From the IMG/VR virus record IMGVR_UViG_3300023278_002686, positions 56,270 to 120,269 of that record: a DNA stretch of 64,000 bases; one strand, given 5' to 3'. The DNA is from a virus. Positions 47,582 through 55,081 of the stretch are shown one piece after another. Below the pieces are notes generated by a model. It was given only the letters and a program-made list of their open reading frames with translations, did no database searches and was not told the DNA's origin. Each line of letters starts with the position of its first letter. Position 1 is the first letter of the stretch. A program made the translations under genes and the position numbers.

Positions 47582-49028
47582 ATTTTTAAATTCAATAAAT
47601 ACAATGCATACCGAAAATGGAGCAATTACAAAAGCTTCAACTGGGTCTGCTTTGTATAATTTTTTTGGAAATGGAGCTGCTTTACGTGGTCAAGATGAAG
47701 GACGCATAAGTAGAACTTTCCAAAAAGCATTTGAGGAAGATAGTCTTCTTGCTTTAAAAACTCTTTTCTATATTAGAGATATAAGAGAAGGTCAAGGCGA
47801 AAGACAAATTTTTAAAACTATTTTGGCTTACTTACTACAACATAAGGTAGTAAATACAAGAGAACTTTGTAAGCTAATTCCTGAATATGGTAGATGGGAT
47901 GACTTACTTATTATTTTAGAATCAGATAATAATGATCTTATGGTTCTTAAGGAAGTAATTATAAATCAACTAACTAGCGATGTTGAAACAAAAACACCTT
48001 CTTTACTGGCTAAATGGTTACCTTCAGTAAATACATCTTCTAAAGATACGGTTAAGAAAGCAAGAAACTTATGTAAATTACTTAATATGTCTGAAAAAGA
48101 TTATAGAACTACTTTAGCAGATCTAAGAAAAAAGATTAATATATTAGAAACTCATCTTTCTAATAAAGACTACACTAAAATAGATTATTCTAGAATTCCT
48201 TCTAATGCATCTTTGAAATATCGAAAAGCTTTTTATCGAAACGATGAAGATAGATATCAAACATATCTTTCTCAATTAGAAAAAGGTGAAACTAAAATAA
48301 ATACTGGAACTCTTTATCCTTATGACATAGTTTCTAAAGTGTATAAAGGTGAATATGATAAAACTTTAGAATTAGCATGGAAAAATCTACCTGAAATTGA
48401 AGGTAGTGAAAACTCAATAGTAGTATGTGATACTTCTGCATCTATGAGGGGTAAACCTATTGAAGTAGCTCTTTCTCTTACCATATATATGGCTGAAAGA
48501 TTAAGTAGTAGTTTTAAAGATCACTTTATCACATTTTCAGCTAAACCTCAATTACAAAAAATCGTAGGTAATACACTTCTAGAGAAATTAAATAATCTTA
48601 TTCAGGCTGACTGGGATATGAATACTAATTTTCAAGCTATGTTTGATTTAATTCTTAATAGAGCTATTCAAGAAGGTCTTAAACAAGAAGATTTACCTGA
48701 AAAAATCTATATAATTTCAGATATGGAATTTGATGAGGCTCAAAGAGGTGGTTTTGGTAGACCTTCTTATCAAACTAATTTTGAAGTAATTCAAGATAAG
48801 TATCGAAATGCAGGATACGATATGCCTAAATTAGTATTTTGGAATGTAAATAGTCGTAATGATCAAACTCCCGTAACTATGAAAGATGATTATACGTATT
48901 TAGTCTCAGGATGTTCACCTAAGATCCTAAAGTATGCAGTAGGTTGTAAAGCTCTTAATGGATATGATCTTATGAAAGACGTTCTTAATTCAGATAGATA
49001 TAAACCTGTAGAAAATTTACTTAAATAA
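47574..49028 (+). CDS. TROVE/Ro-like vWA-domain protein (DUF2828-type)
   Basis: 484 aa. N-terminal helical repeat region (SLLALKTLFYIRDIREGQGERQIFKTILAYL...LIPEYGRWDDLLIIL) is the HEAT-like part shared by TROVE/Ro60 and DUF2828 proteins. The C-terminal vWA domain has the MIDAS motif DTSASM, a conserved T (MNTNF) and SDMEFDEA. Ro-type proteins bind misfolded or small RNAs (Y RNA), so its position just after the tRNA and structured-RNA operon is notable. Followed by a terminator. Confidence 0.7.
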   Translation: MNKFLNSINTMHTENGAITKASTGSALYNFFGNGAALRGQDEGRISRTFQKAFEEDSLLALKTLFYIRDIREGQGERQIFKTILAYLLQHKVVNTRELCKLIPEYGRWDDLLIILESDNNDLMVLKEVIINQLTSDVETKTPSLLAKWLPSVNTSSKDTVKKARNLCKLLNMSEKDYRTTLADLRKKINILETHLSNKDYTKIDYSRIPSNASLKYRKAFYRNDEDRYQTYLSQLEKGETKINTGTLYPYDIVSKVYKGEYDKTLELAWKNLPEIEGSENSIVVCDTSASMRGKPIEVALSLTIYMAERLSSSFKDHFITFSAKPQLQKIVGNTLLEKLNNLIQADWDMNTNFQAMFDLILNRAIQEGLKQEDLPEKIYIISDMEFDEAQRGGFGRPSYQTNFEVIQDKYRNAGYDMPKLVFWNVNSRNDQTPVTMKDDYTYLVSGCSPKILKYAVGCKALNGYDLMKDVLNSDRYKPVENLLK

Positions 49029-49038
49029 AATTTAAAAA

Positions 49039-49074
49039 AAAGAGATTGTTTTTATTGACAATCTCTTTTATTTT
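49039..49074 (+). terminator. intrinsic terminator after the Ro-like gene
   Basis: AAAGAGATTG (49039-49048), loop TTTTTATTGA, CAATCTCTTT (49059-49068), then TATTTT. It overlaps the next promoter. Confidence 0.7.
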
Positions 49075-49083
49075 ATATATAAT
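49055..49083 (+). promoter_or_regulatory. consensus promoter inside the terminator
   Basis: TTGACA 49055-49060, 17 nt, TATAAT 49078-49083. The -35 box lies in the terminator loop and 3' arm, a compact terminator-promoter overlap. Confidence 0.75.
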
Positions 49084-49104
49084 GTTATTATGGAGGGATT
49101 TAAC

Positions 49105-49275
49105 ATGACATTACATGAACGTTTTGAAATTAAAGTAGGAAAGAAATTTTTAAAAACTTTAAGTATAGCAGATAGTTTAAAACTAGAATTTTATTACAAA
49201 AATAATCATACCGGGTTTAATAAGTTACTTGCTAGTATAAAAGAAAAAGCTAATAAATTAAAGGAATCATCATAA
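49105..49275 (+). CDS. small helical basic protein (56 aa)
   Basis: Start at ATG 49105 because GGAGGG lies 8 nt upstream (the ATG at 49090 contains that site). TLHERFEIKVGKKFLKTLSIADSLKLEFYYKNNHTGFNKLL is helical and basic. Unknown. Confidence 0.45.
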   Translation: MTLHERFEIKVGKKFLKTLSIADSLKLEFYYKNNHTGFNKLLASIKEKANKLKESS

Positions 49276-49634
49276 TGAAAAAAGAAGACTTAAAGAACAG
49301 TAAAATATTTGTAGGGAATAACTACATATCCAATAAACTACAAGATATTTTTAATAAGCTAGGATTTGATATATCATATTTAGACTTTGTGTATATTTAT
49401 GTAAACGAAGACTACTCACTTGGATGGAGCGAAGTCACTGATCCGACATATTTCATAAACCACGAATACAAAGAAGTATCAGCACACGACATACTCCAAA
49501 TGGAAATAGAATTAAAACCATGTCCACAATGTGGAAGTACAGATAATGAAATACTATCATATGGAATAATATGTTGTGATTGTGGTTTTCAATGCAAAGA
49601 CAAGAACTGGAATAAAGTGAGGATAGAACAATGA
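49275..49634 (+). CDS. zinc-ribbon protein (119 aa), Lar-like end
   Basis: C-terminal LKPCPQCGSTDNEILSYGIICCDCGFQCK is the C-P-x-C-G...C-x-x-C-G ribbon of the restriction-alleviation Lar/phage Lar-like family. N-terminal part is acidic/aromatic (DFVYIYVNEDYSLGWSEVTDP). Base composition is richer in C than in neighbours, hinting at recent arrival. Confidence 0.5.
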   Translation: MKKEDLKNSKIFVGNNYISNKLQDIFNKLGFDISYLDFVYIYVNEDYSLGWSEVTDPTYFINHEYKEVSAHDILQMEIELKPCPQCGSTDNEILSYGIICCDCGFQCKDKNWNKVRIEQ

Positions 49635-49682
49635 TAAATAGAAAAATATTTTTGATCCAGAAAAACTATTGGAGTTAAAACA

Positions 49683-49865
49683 ATGAAAACAAAATTATTA
49701 ACAAGACGTGAAATTATTAACGTATGGTTAGAAACTGCTCAATGGCTAGATCATCCATGCTGTCCTATTTGTAGAAACATACTAATTAAACTTCCTAATG
49801 AAAAATATACATGCGAGGGGACTTTATTGGGATGTGGAGACAAAACAGAATATGATTGGAGTTAA
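49683..49865 (+). CDS. zinc-knuckle mini-protein (60 aa)
   Basis: ITREIINVWLETAQWLDHP-like helix (key: RREIINVWLETAQWLDHP) then CCPICRNILIKLPNEKYTCEGTLLGCG, a four-Cys ribbon. Repeat of the ribosome-site phrase GGAGTTAAAACAATGAAAA with the next gene. The 48 nt upstream (49635-49682) hold no other feature. Confidence 0.45.
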   Translation: MKTKLLTRREIINVWLETAQWLDHPCCPICRNILIKLPNEKYTCEGTLLGCGDKTEYDWS

Positions 49866-49869
49866 AACA

Positions 49870-50262
49870 ATGAAAAGAAGAGAATTATACACAAGATTTC
49901 TAGCAGGGGAGAAGGTTCGTAATACATATCAATCACAAAAATATCATATAAAAAATAATAAATTATATTATAGTGAAAACTTATCTCATTATACAATTAA
50001 GGATATTTCATTACAAATACTAACCGACAAAAAAGGTACGTGGAAACTATACGAAAAACCAGAGCTTGATAGTGACGGATGTGAATTGACGAGGGGAGAT
50101 CTTGTTATGTATGGTGATGGTGAAAACTATACCGGGATTGATTTTTATCACAGCAAAGTATATGGGGCATACTATACAAATAAGGGTACGTGTGGATGGG
50201 AAAACTGTAAAAAAGTAACCCTCGACGAAGCACGAGAATATTTCATGAAAAGTGGCGAGTGA
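49870..50262 (+). CDS. hypothetical protein (130 aa)
   Basis: ATG 49870 follows GGAGTTAAAACA. KRRELYTRFLAGEKVRNTYQSQKYHIKNNKLYYSENLSHYTIKD suggests a strand-rich fold; ends REYFMKSGE. It lies in the C-richer patch with 49275. No family recognised. Confidence 0.45.
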   Translation: MKRRELYTRFLAGEKVRNTYQSQKYHIKNNKLYYSENLSHYTIKDISLQILTDKKGTWKLYEKPELDSDGCELTRGDLVMYGDGENYTGIDFYHSKVYGAYYTNKGTCGWENCKKVTLDEAREYFMKSGE

Positions 50263-50519
50263 TGACAAATAATCAGTATAATATATTATTGAGTAAATTA
50301 GCAAAAGCAAATGAGAAATATAAAAAATTATTGCTTGAAGCAGAAGAAGAATTTAAATGTAGGTATGGCGATAATCCTTCTAATCTTGAGTATGATGGTT
50401 GGATTGACACTTATCATATAACAACTGGTTTTATTTCGGCTGAAGAAATTGAAGAAGAGATGACTGGAGTAGATGAGCCAAGTGAAGAAATGAAACAAAA
50501 AATATCACCAAAGGAATAA
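50262..50519 (+). CDS. helical acidic protein (85 aa)
   Basis: ATG overlaps the previous stop (TGATG). Coiled N-terminal helix (YNILLSKLAKANEKYKKLLLEAEEEFKC) and an acidic end. Unknown. Confidence 0.4.
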   Translation: MTNNQYNILLSKLAKANEKYKKLLLEAEEEFKCRYGDNPSNLEYDGWIDTYHITTGFISAEEIEEEMTGVDEPSEEMKQKISPKE

Positions 50520-50522
50520 CAC

Positions 50523-51038
50523 ATGTACACACTAACAGAAAAAATAGAAATCATAAAAAACACAGAAATGTTATGGATTGATATGTGGAAGAATAAATTA
50601 AGTGATAAAAGTCAATCTGCATATTATCAATCAGTAAAACTCTATAAAAATAGTTGCGGTCTATGTGAAGTTAATAGACCAAATGGTGTTGAATATGTAA
50701 ATTGTACTACATGTATTTTAGGGAATATAAAAAAAGAAAGTTGCTACTATTATTACGAGTGGCTTGATACTGGTGACGCAAAATACGCCTGTAGAATAGC
50801 ATGGAACGTACGGAAATACAGACGACAACTAGAAAAGAAGCTACAAGATAATTGTAATTGTGATTCAAGAATGTTTGAAATTGCTTATAACAACTTGAAT
50901 CAAAAAATTCGGTCTTTCATTGGAGATGTGAATAGAGTAACCGTATATCATAGGCATAGTCAAACTATTCCAAAAAAGGAATTAGACAACTTAAGTAATG
51001 CTCAATTAGAAATAGAAAAGGAGTTAAGACGTGAATGA
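50523..51038 (+). CDS. Cys-rich helical protein (171 aa)
   Basis: KNSCGLCEVNRPNGVEYVNCTTCILGNIKKESCYYYYEW has a CxxC...CxxC...C metal-site pattern typical of phage zinc/iron proteins; the rest is helical and basic (RKYRRQLEKKLQDNCNCD). Preceded by AAGGAA. Unknown family. Confidence 0.45.
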   Translation: MYTLTEKIEIIKNTEMLWIDMWKNKLSDKSQSAYYQSVKLYKNSCGLCEVNRPNGVEYVNCTTCILGNIKKESCYYYYEWLDTGDAKYACRIAWNVRKYRRQLEKKLQDNCNCDSRMFEIAYNNLNQKIRSFIGDVNRVTVYHRHSQTIPKKELDNLSNAQLEIEKELRRE

Positions 51039-51177
51039 AATAATACCTACATCTACAAGCATTTTAAATGATGAACATGTAGCAGAACGAAAAGAGTATG
51101 AAAATCATGTAAATTGGTGTCTTAACGCAATACACAAAGGAAAAGAAAAGGAGTTGACAGATGAAGTGGTCTTGTGA
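51031..51177 (+). CDS. small hypothetical protein (48 aa)
   Basis: GTG start with AAGGAG 8 nt upstream, inside the previous gene end. MNEIIPTSTSILNDEHVAERKEYENHV is acidic and helical. Overlaps the next gene by 17 nt. Confidence 0.35.
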   Translation: MNEIIPTSTSILNDEHVAERKEYENHVNWCLNAIHKGKEKELTDEVVL

Positions 51178-51346
51178 GATATGTGGAAAAGAAATAGAAG
51201 TAACAATTTGTTGTAATGCTTTTGACTGTGGATGCAGAGGATTACCAGAATTTCCTTTTTGTAGTGAAAAATGCTTTGACAAATATATAAATGGAGACAC
51301 CAAGGAGTTAAATGATGATAGACAAAAAAATAGTAGATCAATATAA
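51161..51346 (+). CDS. zinc-finger protein (61 aa)
   Basis: WSCEICGKEIEVTICCNAFDCGCRGLPEFPFCSEKCFDKYI contains eight cysteines in C-x2-C...CC...C-x-C...C-x3-C order, probably two zinc sites. AAGGAG ribosome site. Confidence 0.5.
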   Translation: MKWSCEICGKEIEVTICCNAFDCGCRGLPEFPFCSEKCFDKYINGDTKELNDDRQKNSRSI

Positions 51347-51485
51347 TAATATAATAAAAAATATAAAAGAACAAGCATTAAAAACTTTACAATGGTATAA
51401 TGATAATATAGAAGATAGAGAACGTCAAAAACAACAAGAAAAAAAAGAATATGAAAGGTTAAAGGAAAAATATGGAAAAAATTAA
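51312..51485 (+). CDS. small coiled-coil protein (57 aa)
   Basis: MMIDKKIVDQYNNIIKNIKEQ...RQKQQEKKEYERLKEKYGKN: one charged helix. AAGGAG upstream; overlaps both neighbours. Unknown. Confidence 0.4.
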   Translation: MMIDKKIVDQYNNIIKNIKEQALKTLQWYNDNIEDRERQKQQEKKEYERLKEKYGKN

Positions 51486-51678
51486 ACAACAAATATCTAA
51501 GTTAAATCATGATGAATGTATGGTTTATAAAGAGTTTGAAGAAGGTAGAATTGAAGTATGGAAGGTTCATAATATGTATATGATATTTGAGATTCCTCAA
51601 TACGAAGGTATACCTCAATACATAGGAGTTTTTTATACAATAAATGAAGTTATATCTCAAATAGAGAAATTAATATGA
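51472..51678 (+). CDS. hypothetical protein (68 aa)
   Basis: EKIKQQISKLNHDECMVYKEFEEGRIEVWKVHNMYMIFEIP is a helix followed by a beta meander (WKVHNMYMIFEI, YIGVFYTINEVISQI). Unknown family. Ribosome site AAAGGA. Confidence 0.45.
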   Translation: MEKIKQQISKLNHDECMVYKEFEEGRIEVWKVHNMYMIFEIPQYEGIPQYIGVFYTINEVISQIEKLI

Positions 51679-51718
51679 TTGACTATTTACAAACTAAACA
51701 AGAAAAAGGAAAAATAAT

Positions 51719-51877
51719 ATGGCTAAACAAAAAATAGATCATTATTCACTAGATAAATATTGTGAAGTATGTTTAGAACCTATCATGGATGAGGGTCAGG
51801 ATGAATGCTATGTATGTAAAAAAATAACTAGGATAATTACTCCTACTCCAGCTATTTGTACTGGATTTAAAAAATGA
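51719..51877 (+). CDS. zinc-ribbon mini-protein (52 aa)
   Basis: YCEVCLEPIMDEGQDECYVCKKIT gives two CxxC pairs, 12 residues apart. AAAAGGA upstream. A 20-codon frame (51675-51737) overlaps its start and is probably only a bridge. Confidence 0.45.
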   Translation: MAKQKIDHYSLDKYCEVCLEPIMDEGQDECYVCKKITRIITPTPAICTGFKK

Positions 51878-52068
51878 AAATAATATGCTTCTTAAAGACC
51901 TTCTGGTACACGTTTATATATGGAGTTGATTATACATACATCTCAGGACATTCGTTCATTGGAGATGATCCCTGGGGTGAATTAGTATGTAATAAGTGTG
52001 GTTATGTGTCAAAAAATGAAATAAATAAGACTTTTTTTGATAAATTTAAACTTTTTTTAAAAAAATAA
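51874..52068 (+). CDS. small Cys-containing protein (64 aa)
   Basis: Hydrophobic N-terminus (ICFLKTFWYTFIYGVDYTYISGH) followed by LVCNKCGYVSK, one CxxCG knuckle. Starts on the previous stop (ATGA). Possibly membrane-associated. Unknown. Confidence 0.4.
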   Translation: MKIICFLKTFWYTFIYGVDYTYISGHSFIGDDPWGELVCNKCGYVSKNEINKTFFDKFKLFLKK

Positions 52069-52075
52069 AAAAAAG

Positions 52076-52106
52076 AGTGTACTTTTCTAAGGTTTTGGTG
52101 TATATT
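52076..52106 (+). promoter_or_regulatory. phage promoter AGTGTACTT-N16-TATATT
   Basis: AGTGTACTT 52076-52084, 16 nt, TATATT 52101-52106. Leader ends in CTTTTGGAGGG. Preceded by a T-tract/A-tract as at the other copies. Confidence 0.65.
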
Positions 52107-52139
52107 ATAAATATAAGAAAACTTTTGGAGGGTTGGATT

Positions 52140-52856
52140 ATGGAAAAAATTAAAACTAATTTTGAAGAATTATGTAAAGAAAACTCAGAATTTGCATGTT
52201 ATGTTGATAATTGTTGGGAAGAATTTGTATGCGACCGAAGAGATGAACTTGAAGAATTAGCTATCCAAGATAGTATTGATCAAGGATTTGATGAAGACGA
52301 ATCTCATAGTATGGTTTCAGATATGGATTTATCTGATTTGATGGATTATGTTGATGAAGCAAATCTTACACAAGAATTTATTGATGATTGGAAAGAATTT
52401 CATCAAGAAACAACAACAACAATGGCGATAATAACAACAGAAAATGAAGAATGGTATACAGAAGAATCAAATATTTCTACAGCAACGCTTGGGGATATGA
52501 TAGACGCTGATTGGGGATATGATGATTGTGGATTAGAAGAAGATGGAGAAAATGAAAACGGTGAAATGTTGTTTACGAGCGATCTTGACTTTGACGGAAA
52601 ACTAACAACCGAAGAATTAAAAGATATAGAAACAGGTTGGTTCAAAGTTTCATACTGGGATGGAAATAACTGGAAAAAAGACATATTTGAATACTATACT
52701 ACAGAAGAAATGATAATTGAAAGTGATACTGAAAAAGAACCCGAACCAAAATGGAATTTTTGTTATAAAATAACAAGAGCAAATGGTGATATAATGGAAG
52801 CAACACAAAGTAATTGTTCAGGCAGTCTATCACCTTATTATGATGTAGAACAATAG
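52140..52856 (+). CDS. acidic hypothetical protein (238 aa)
   Basis: ATG 52140 follows the GGAGGG site; the in-frame part upstream is leader. NFEELCKENSEFACYVDNCWEEFVCDRRDELEELAIQDSIDQGFDEDESH and DMDLSDLMDYVDEAN are very acidic helices, recalling anti-restriction or DNA-mimic proteins (ArdA-like) in charge only. The message carries a hammerhead ribozyme directly after the stop codon. Confidence 0.5.
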   Translation: MEKIKTNFEELCKENSEFACYVDNCWEEFVCDRRDELEELAIQDSIDQGFDEDESHSMVSDMDLSDLMDYVDEANLTQEFIDDWKEFHQETTTTMAIITTENEEWYTEESNISTATLGDMIDADWGYDDCGLEEDGENENGEMLFTSDLDFDGKLTTEELKDIETGWFKVSYWDGNNWKKDIFEYYTTEEMIIESDTEKEPEPKWNFCYKITRANGDIMEATQSNCSGSLSPYYDVEQ

Positions 52857-52857
52857 C

Positions 52858-52910
52858 TCACTCTGATGAGTCGTTGAAAATTACGACGAAACGCCTTCGG
52901 GCGTCAGTGA
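52858..52910 (+). ncRNA. hammerhead ribozyme, type I
   Basis: Stem I TCACT (52858-52862)/AGTGA (52906-52910); core CTGATGA (52863-52869); stem II GTCGT/ACGAC with 8-nt loop; core GAAA (52888-52891); stem III ACGCC/GGCGT with TTCG loop; cleavage after C52905. Every conserved core base is present. It lies between the stop of the 52140 gene and the TTTTGGAGG site of the 52930 gene, so self-cleavage would separate the two messages. Confidence 0.92.
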
Positions 52911-52929
52911 AATTTTGGAGGATTAGATT

Positions 52930-53139
52930 ATGGAATATAAATTATATTTATTAGATATACAAACAGGTGAAATACTTGAAAAAAATTTTAAAGAAAAACC
53001 TAATTTAAGTCAAATCAAAGCTTTTAAAAGAAAAATTAAAAGAAGAAAAGCTTATCAAAATAGTGAATTTGATAGTTATGAGATTTATGAATATATTTCT
53101 GATGATAAATATAATTCTATTAAAGAAGGTGTATTCTAA
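52930..53139 (+). CDS. small basic protein (69 aa)
   Basis: YKLYLLDIQTGEILEKNFKEKPNLSQIKAFKRKIKRRKAYQNSEFDSYEIYEY: strand then Lys/Arg-rich helix. Its 5' leader would be only 24 nt after hammerhead cleavage and begin AGTGAAATTTTGGAGG. Unknown family. Confidence 0.5.
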   Translation: MEYKLYLLDIQTGEILEKNFKEKPNLSQIKAFKRKIKRRKAYQNSEFDSYEIYEYISDDKYNSIKEGVF

Positions 53140-53142
53140 GAC

Positions 53143-53164
53143 ATAATCTTCGCATGAAGATTAT
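53143..53164 (+). other. perfect hairpin between 52930 and 53188 genes
   Basis: ATAATCTTC (53143-53151), loop GCAT, GAAGATTAT (53156-53164). No T tract, so not a clear terminator. The AATCTT/AAGATT pairing is the same as in the tRNA insertions but lacks the CAGCAA part. Confidence 0.5.
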
Positions 53165-53187
53165 ATAAATATTAAGGAGTTTTGATT

Positions 53188-53511
53188 ATGGGAAAGATTT
53201 TAATTGTTTTAATTTTAGGAATATTAGTATTATCTTGTATGCCACAAGAAGAAACAAAATATAGTGATGATATCTCTATTGATGTGGAAATACATAAATA
53301 CTATGAAAAATTAGAAAATTCTAAAAATACTAAAGAAGAAATAGAACATTATAAACAAATTATAGATAACTTAATAGAGCTTAGATTAAGTTATAGTAAT
53401 CGAATGTTAGTATTAGAAGATCAATTGAAAAAAGCTAAAACAAAAGAATTAAAATTAAAGATTTATCAAAAAATGCAGAATCTTGCAGAATCTTTTTCTC
53501 AGAAATATTAA
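53188..53511 (+). CDS. small lipoprotein with coiled coil (107 aa)
   Basis: MGKILIVLILGILVLSCMPQEE: signal peptide and lipobox V-L-S-C, followed by a helical, charged body (YYEKLENSKNTKEEIEHYKQIIDNLIELRL...LEDQLKKAKTKELKLKIYQKM). Similar layout to o-spanins or small phage lipoproteins. Start by AAGGAG. Confidence 0.55.
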   Translation: MGKILIVLILGILVLSCMPQEETKYSDDISIDVEIHKYYEKLENSKNTKEEIEHYKQIIDNLIELRLSYSNRMLVLEDQLKKAKTKELKLKIYQKMQNLAESFSQKY

Positions 53512-53560
53512 TAAAAGTCTATGTAAAAAAGTTAAAACATATTACCGGGAGGGTCTTAAT

Positions 53561-53776
53561 ATGTATTGTAAAGTAACTATTCGAAATTATTTAGATAATA
53601 ATAAAGTAAAAAAACAAAAATATATTATACAAAATTGTACCTTATTTGATTCATCTTACTTTAAAGATAAAATAATTCAAAACTCTTGTATGTATGAAAT
53701 TTTACGTAAAAAATATGTAAAGGATAGTAGTTTTCAAAAAATAAGAAATACTTTTGTTTTTATAATAAATTTATAA
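53561..53776 (+). CDS. small basic hypothetical protein (71 aa)
   Basis: Start ATG 53561 after GGGAGGG. MYCKVTIRNYLDNNKVKKQKYIIQNCTLFDSSYFKDKI has strands and Lys-rich turns. No family recognised. Confidence 0.45.
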   Translation: MYCKVTIRNYLDNNKVKKQKYIIQNCTLFDSSYFKDKIIQNSCMYEILRKKYVKDSSFQKIRNTFVFIINL

Positions 53777-53785
53777 AAATAGTTG

Positions 53786-53814
53786 TTTACAAATTTTTAT
53801 ATATGATATATAAT
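53786..53814 (+). promoter_or_regulatory. promoter of the sigma-factor gene
   Basis: TTTACA 53786-53791, 17 nt, TATAAT 53809-53814; host-like. A 60-nt leader with AAAGGAGG and AAGGAGGG follows. Confidence 0.65.
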
Positions 53815-53876
53815 AATGAAAGGAGGTTTTAAAAAAGTAGAATTTTTAAATAAAAAAATAATAAGGAGGGATAATT

Positions 53877-54539
53877 ATGAGTCTTTTAGAGAAAAAGTCA
53901 GATTATGATTTATTGCATACTATAAAGTTAAGTGATAAAATAAAGGGAACTAAAACAAAATGTAAGGAAATTTTATATACGAGGTATAAACCTTTAATTT
54001 ATAAAATAGCAAAAGGTATAAGATCTACATCAGTATATTCAAAAGAAGATTTTATGTCTGATGCCTACGAATCTATGTTAAAAGCAGTTGATTATATTAA
54101 TTTTGATAAAATAGATCAAAACTTTCATTTTGGTATGATTTTTAAAATGTTTTTACAAATACAAAGAAGTAATATCATAAAGTCATCTATTAAAGACATT
54201 AAAAATACTATTAGCATTAGAGAAAATAAAAACACTCTTTCACAATTCAAATCTGAGCCTGAAGTAGGAAATTTCGATAGTGGAGTTATATATAGAAATA
54301 AAGCTAATTATGAAAATATAACTCATATTCCTGAAAAACTTATTACAGATATCTTCAACGATCTTACTCCTATTCAAAGAAAAATATCTGACTTAAGACA
54401 ACAAAACGTAACTTTAAAGGATATAGCTAAAAAATTAGACATAAGCTATGGAAAAACTCATCTATATATACATAAAGCTAAAGTCAAAATCAACGAAAAA
54501 TTAGTCAATATGAATGGTAAATTACACTATCTAACCTAA
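53877..54539 (+). CDS. phage RNA polymerase sigma factor (sigma-70 family)
   Basis: 220 aa. Region 2: LYTRYKPLIYKIAKGIRSTSVYSKEDFMSDAYESMLKAVDYINFDK (core-binding helix and D-A-x-x-x-x-L-K-A). Region 4: LTPIQRKISDLRQQNVTLKDIAKKLDISYGKTHLYIHKAKVKI, a helix-turn-helix that reads -35 type boxes. No region 3. It is made from a host-like promoter, so early, and probably directs polymerase to the AGTGTACTT or TATA-type phage promoters found here. Its specificity is inference. Confidence 0.8.
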   Translation: MSLLEKKSDYDLLHTIKLSDKIKGTKTKCKEILYTRYKPLIYKIAKGIRSTSVYSKEDFMSDAYESMLKAVDYINFDKIDQNFHFGMIFKMFLQIQRSNIIKSSIKDIKNTISIRENKNTLSQFKSEPEVGNFDSGVIYRNKANYENITHIPEKLITDIFNDLTPIQRKISDLRQQNVTLKDIAKKLDISYGKTHLYIHKAKVKINEKLVNMNGKLHYLT

Positions 54540-54550
54540 TCTTTATATAA

Positions 54551-54596
54551 AATCCTCTGGAATTTACATCAGATGATACCTCAGAGGATTCTTTTT
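54551..54596 (+). terminator. intrinsic terminator after the sigma-factor gene
   Basis: AATCCTCTG (54551-54559) pairs with CAGAGGATT (54582-54590), then CTTTTT. The stretch to 54673 holds only AT-rich sequence with an ATATAGAT/ATCTATAT repeat and a GGAAGG site. Confidence 0.75.
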
Positions 54597-54673
54597 ATAT
54601 ATAGATATATTAAATTACATCTATATATATAAAGTAATGCAGTGTCATTCTGTATAGTATAGGAAGGAAATAA

Positions 54674-55051
54674 ATGAATGATAAGATAGAATTAAGTAGA
54701 ATATGTGATCCTGATCAAAAATTTATAAAGTTGAATATGCATTTTGATAAGAATGATAAGGAGATTTTTGATAAATTAGGAAAAAGTCTAAGAGAAAGTG
54801 ACGAGTTTTTATTAAATTCTATACTAGAATATATACAGATATTTAAAAAACAAAATCCTAAGAGTAGTCCTGAAGAAAATATGTTTAGAGCTGCAGATAC
54901 TTTAACTCCATTTTATGCAAATAAGAGATATTTAGAGTTAAATGAATTTTTAGCTGTATCAAATATGATAATAGAGATTTGTAGAAAATTAGTTGTTAAT
55001 GGTTTAAAAAAAGAAAACGAATATTATAAGATTTTTCAGTCAAAAGAATAA
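54674..55051 (+). CDS. helical hypothetical protein (125 aa)
   Basis: LSRICDPDQKFIKLNMHFDKNDKEIFDKLGKSLRESDEF and helix-rich C-terminus (NEFLAVSNMIIEICRKLVV). Has its own GGAAGG site. No family recognised. Confidence 0.45.
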   Translation: MNDKIELSRICDPDQKFIKLNMHFDKNDKEIFDKLGKSLRESDEFLLNSILEYIQIFKKQNPKSSPEENMFRAADTLTPFYANKRYLELNEFLAVSNMIIEICRKLVVNGLKKENEYYKIFQSKE

Positions 55052-55081
55052 GTTTCTTCTATATATATATAGGAGATATTT

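Noticed and set aside
51064-51492. Overlapping - strand frames of 89 and 142 codons
   Set aside because: Phe/Leu/Tyr-rich shadows of Lys/Glu/Asn codons from four small + strand genes.
52403-52684. - strand open frame opposite the acidic 52140 gene
   Set aside because: Ser/Pro/Val-rich mirror of acidic codons, no initiation signals.
53817-53909. 30-codon frame in the sigma-factor leader overlapping its start
   Set aside because: It is made largely of the ribosome-site sequence and has no site of its own; kept only as leader.
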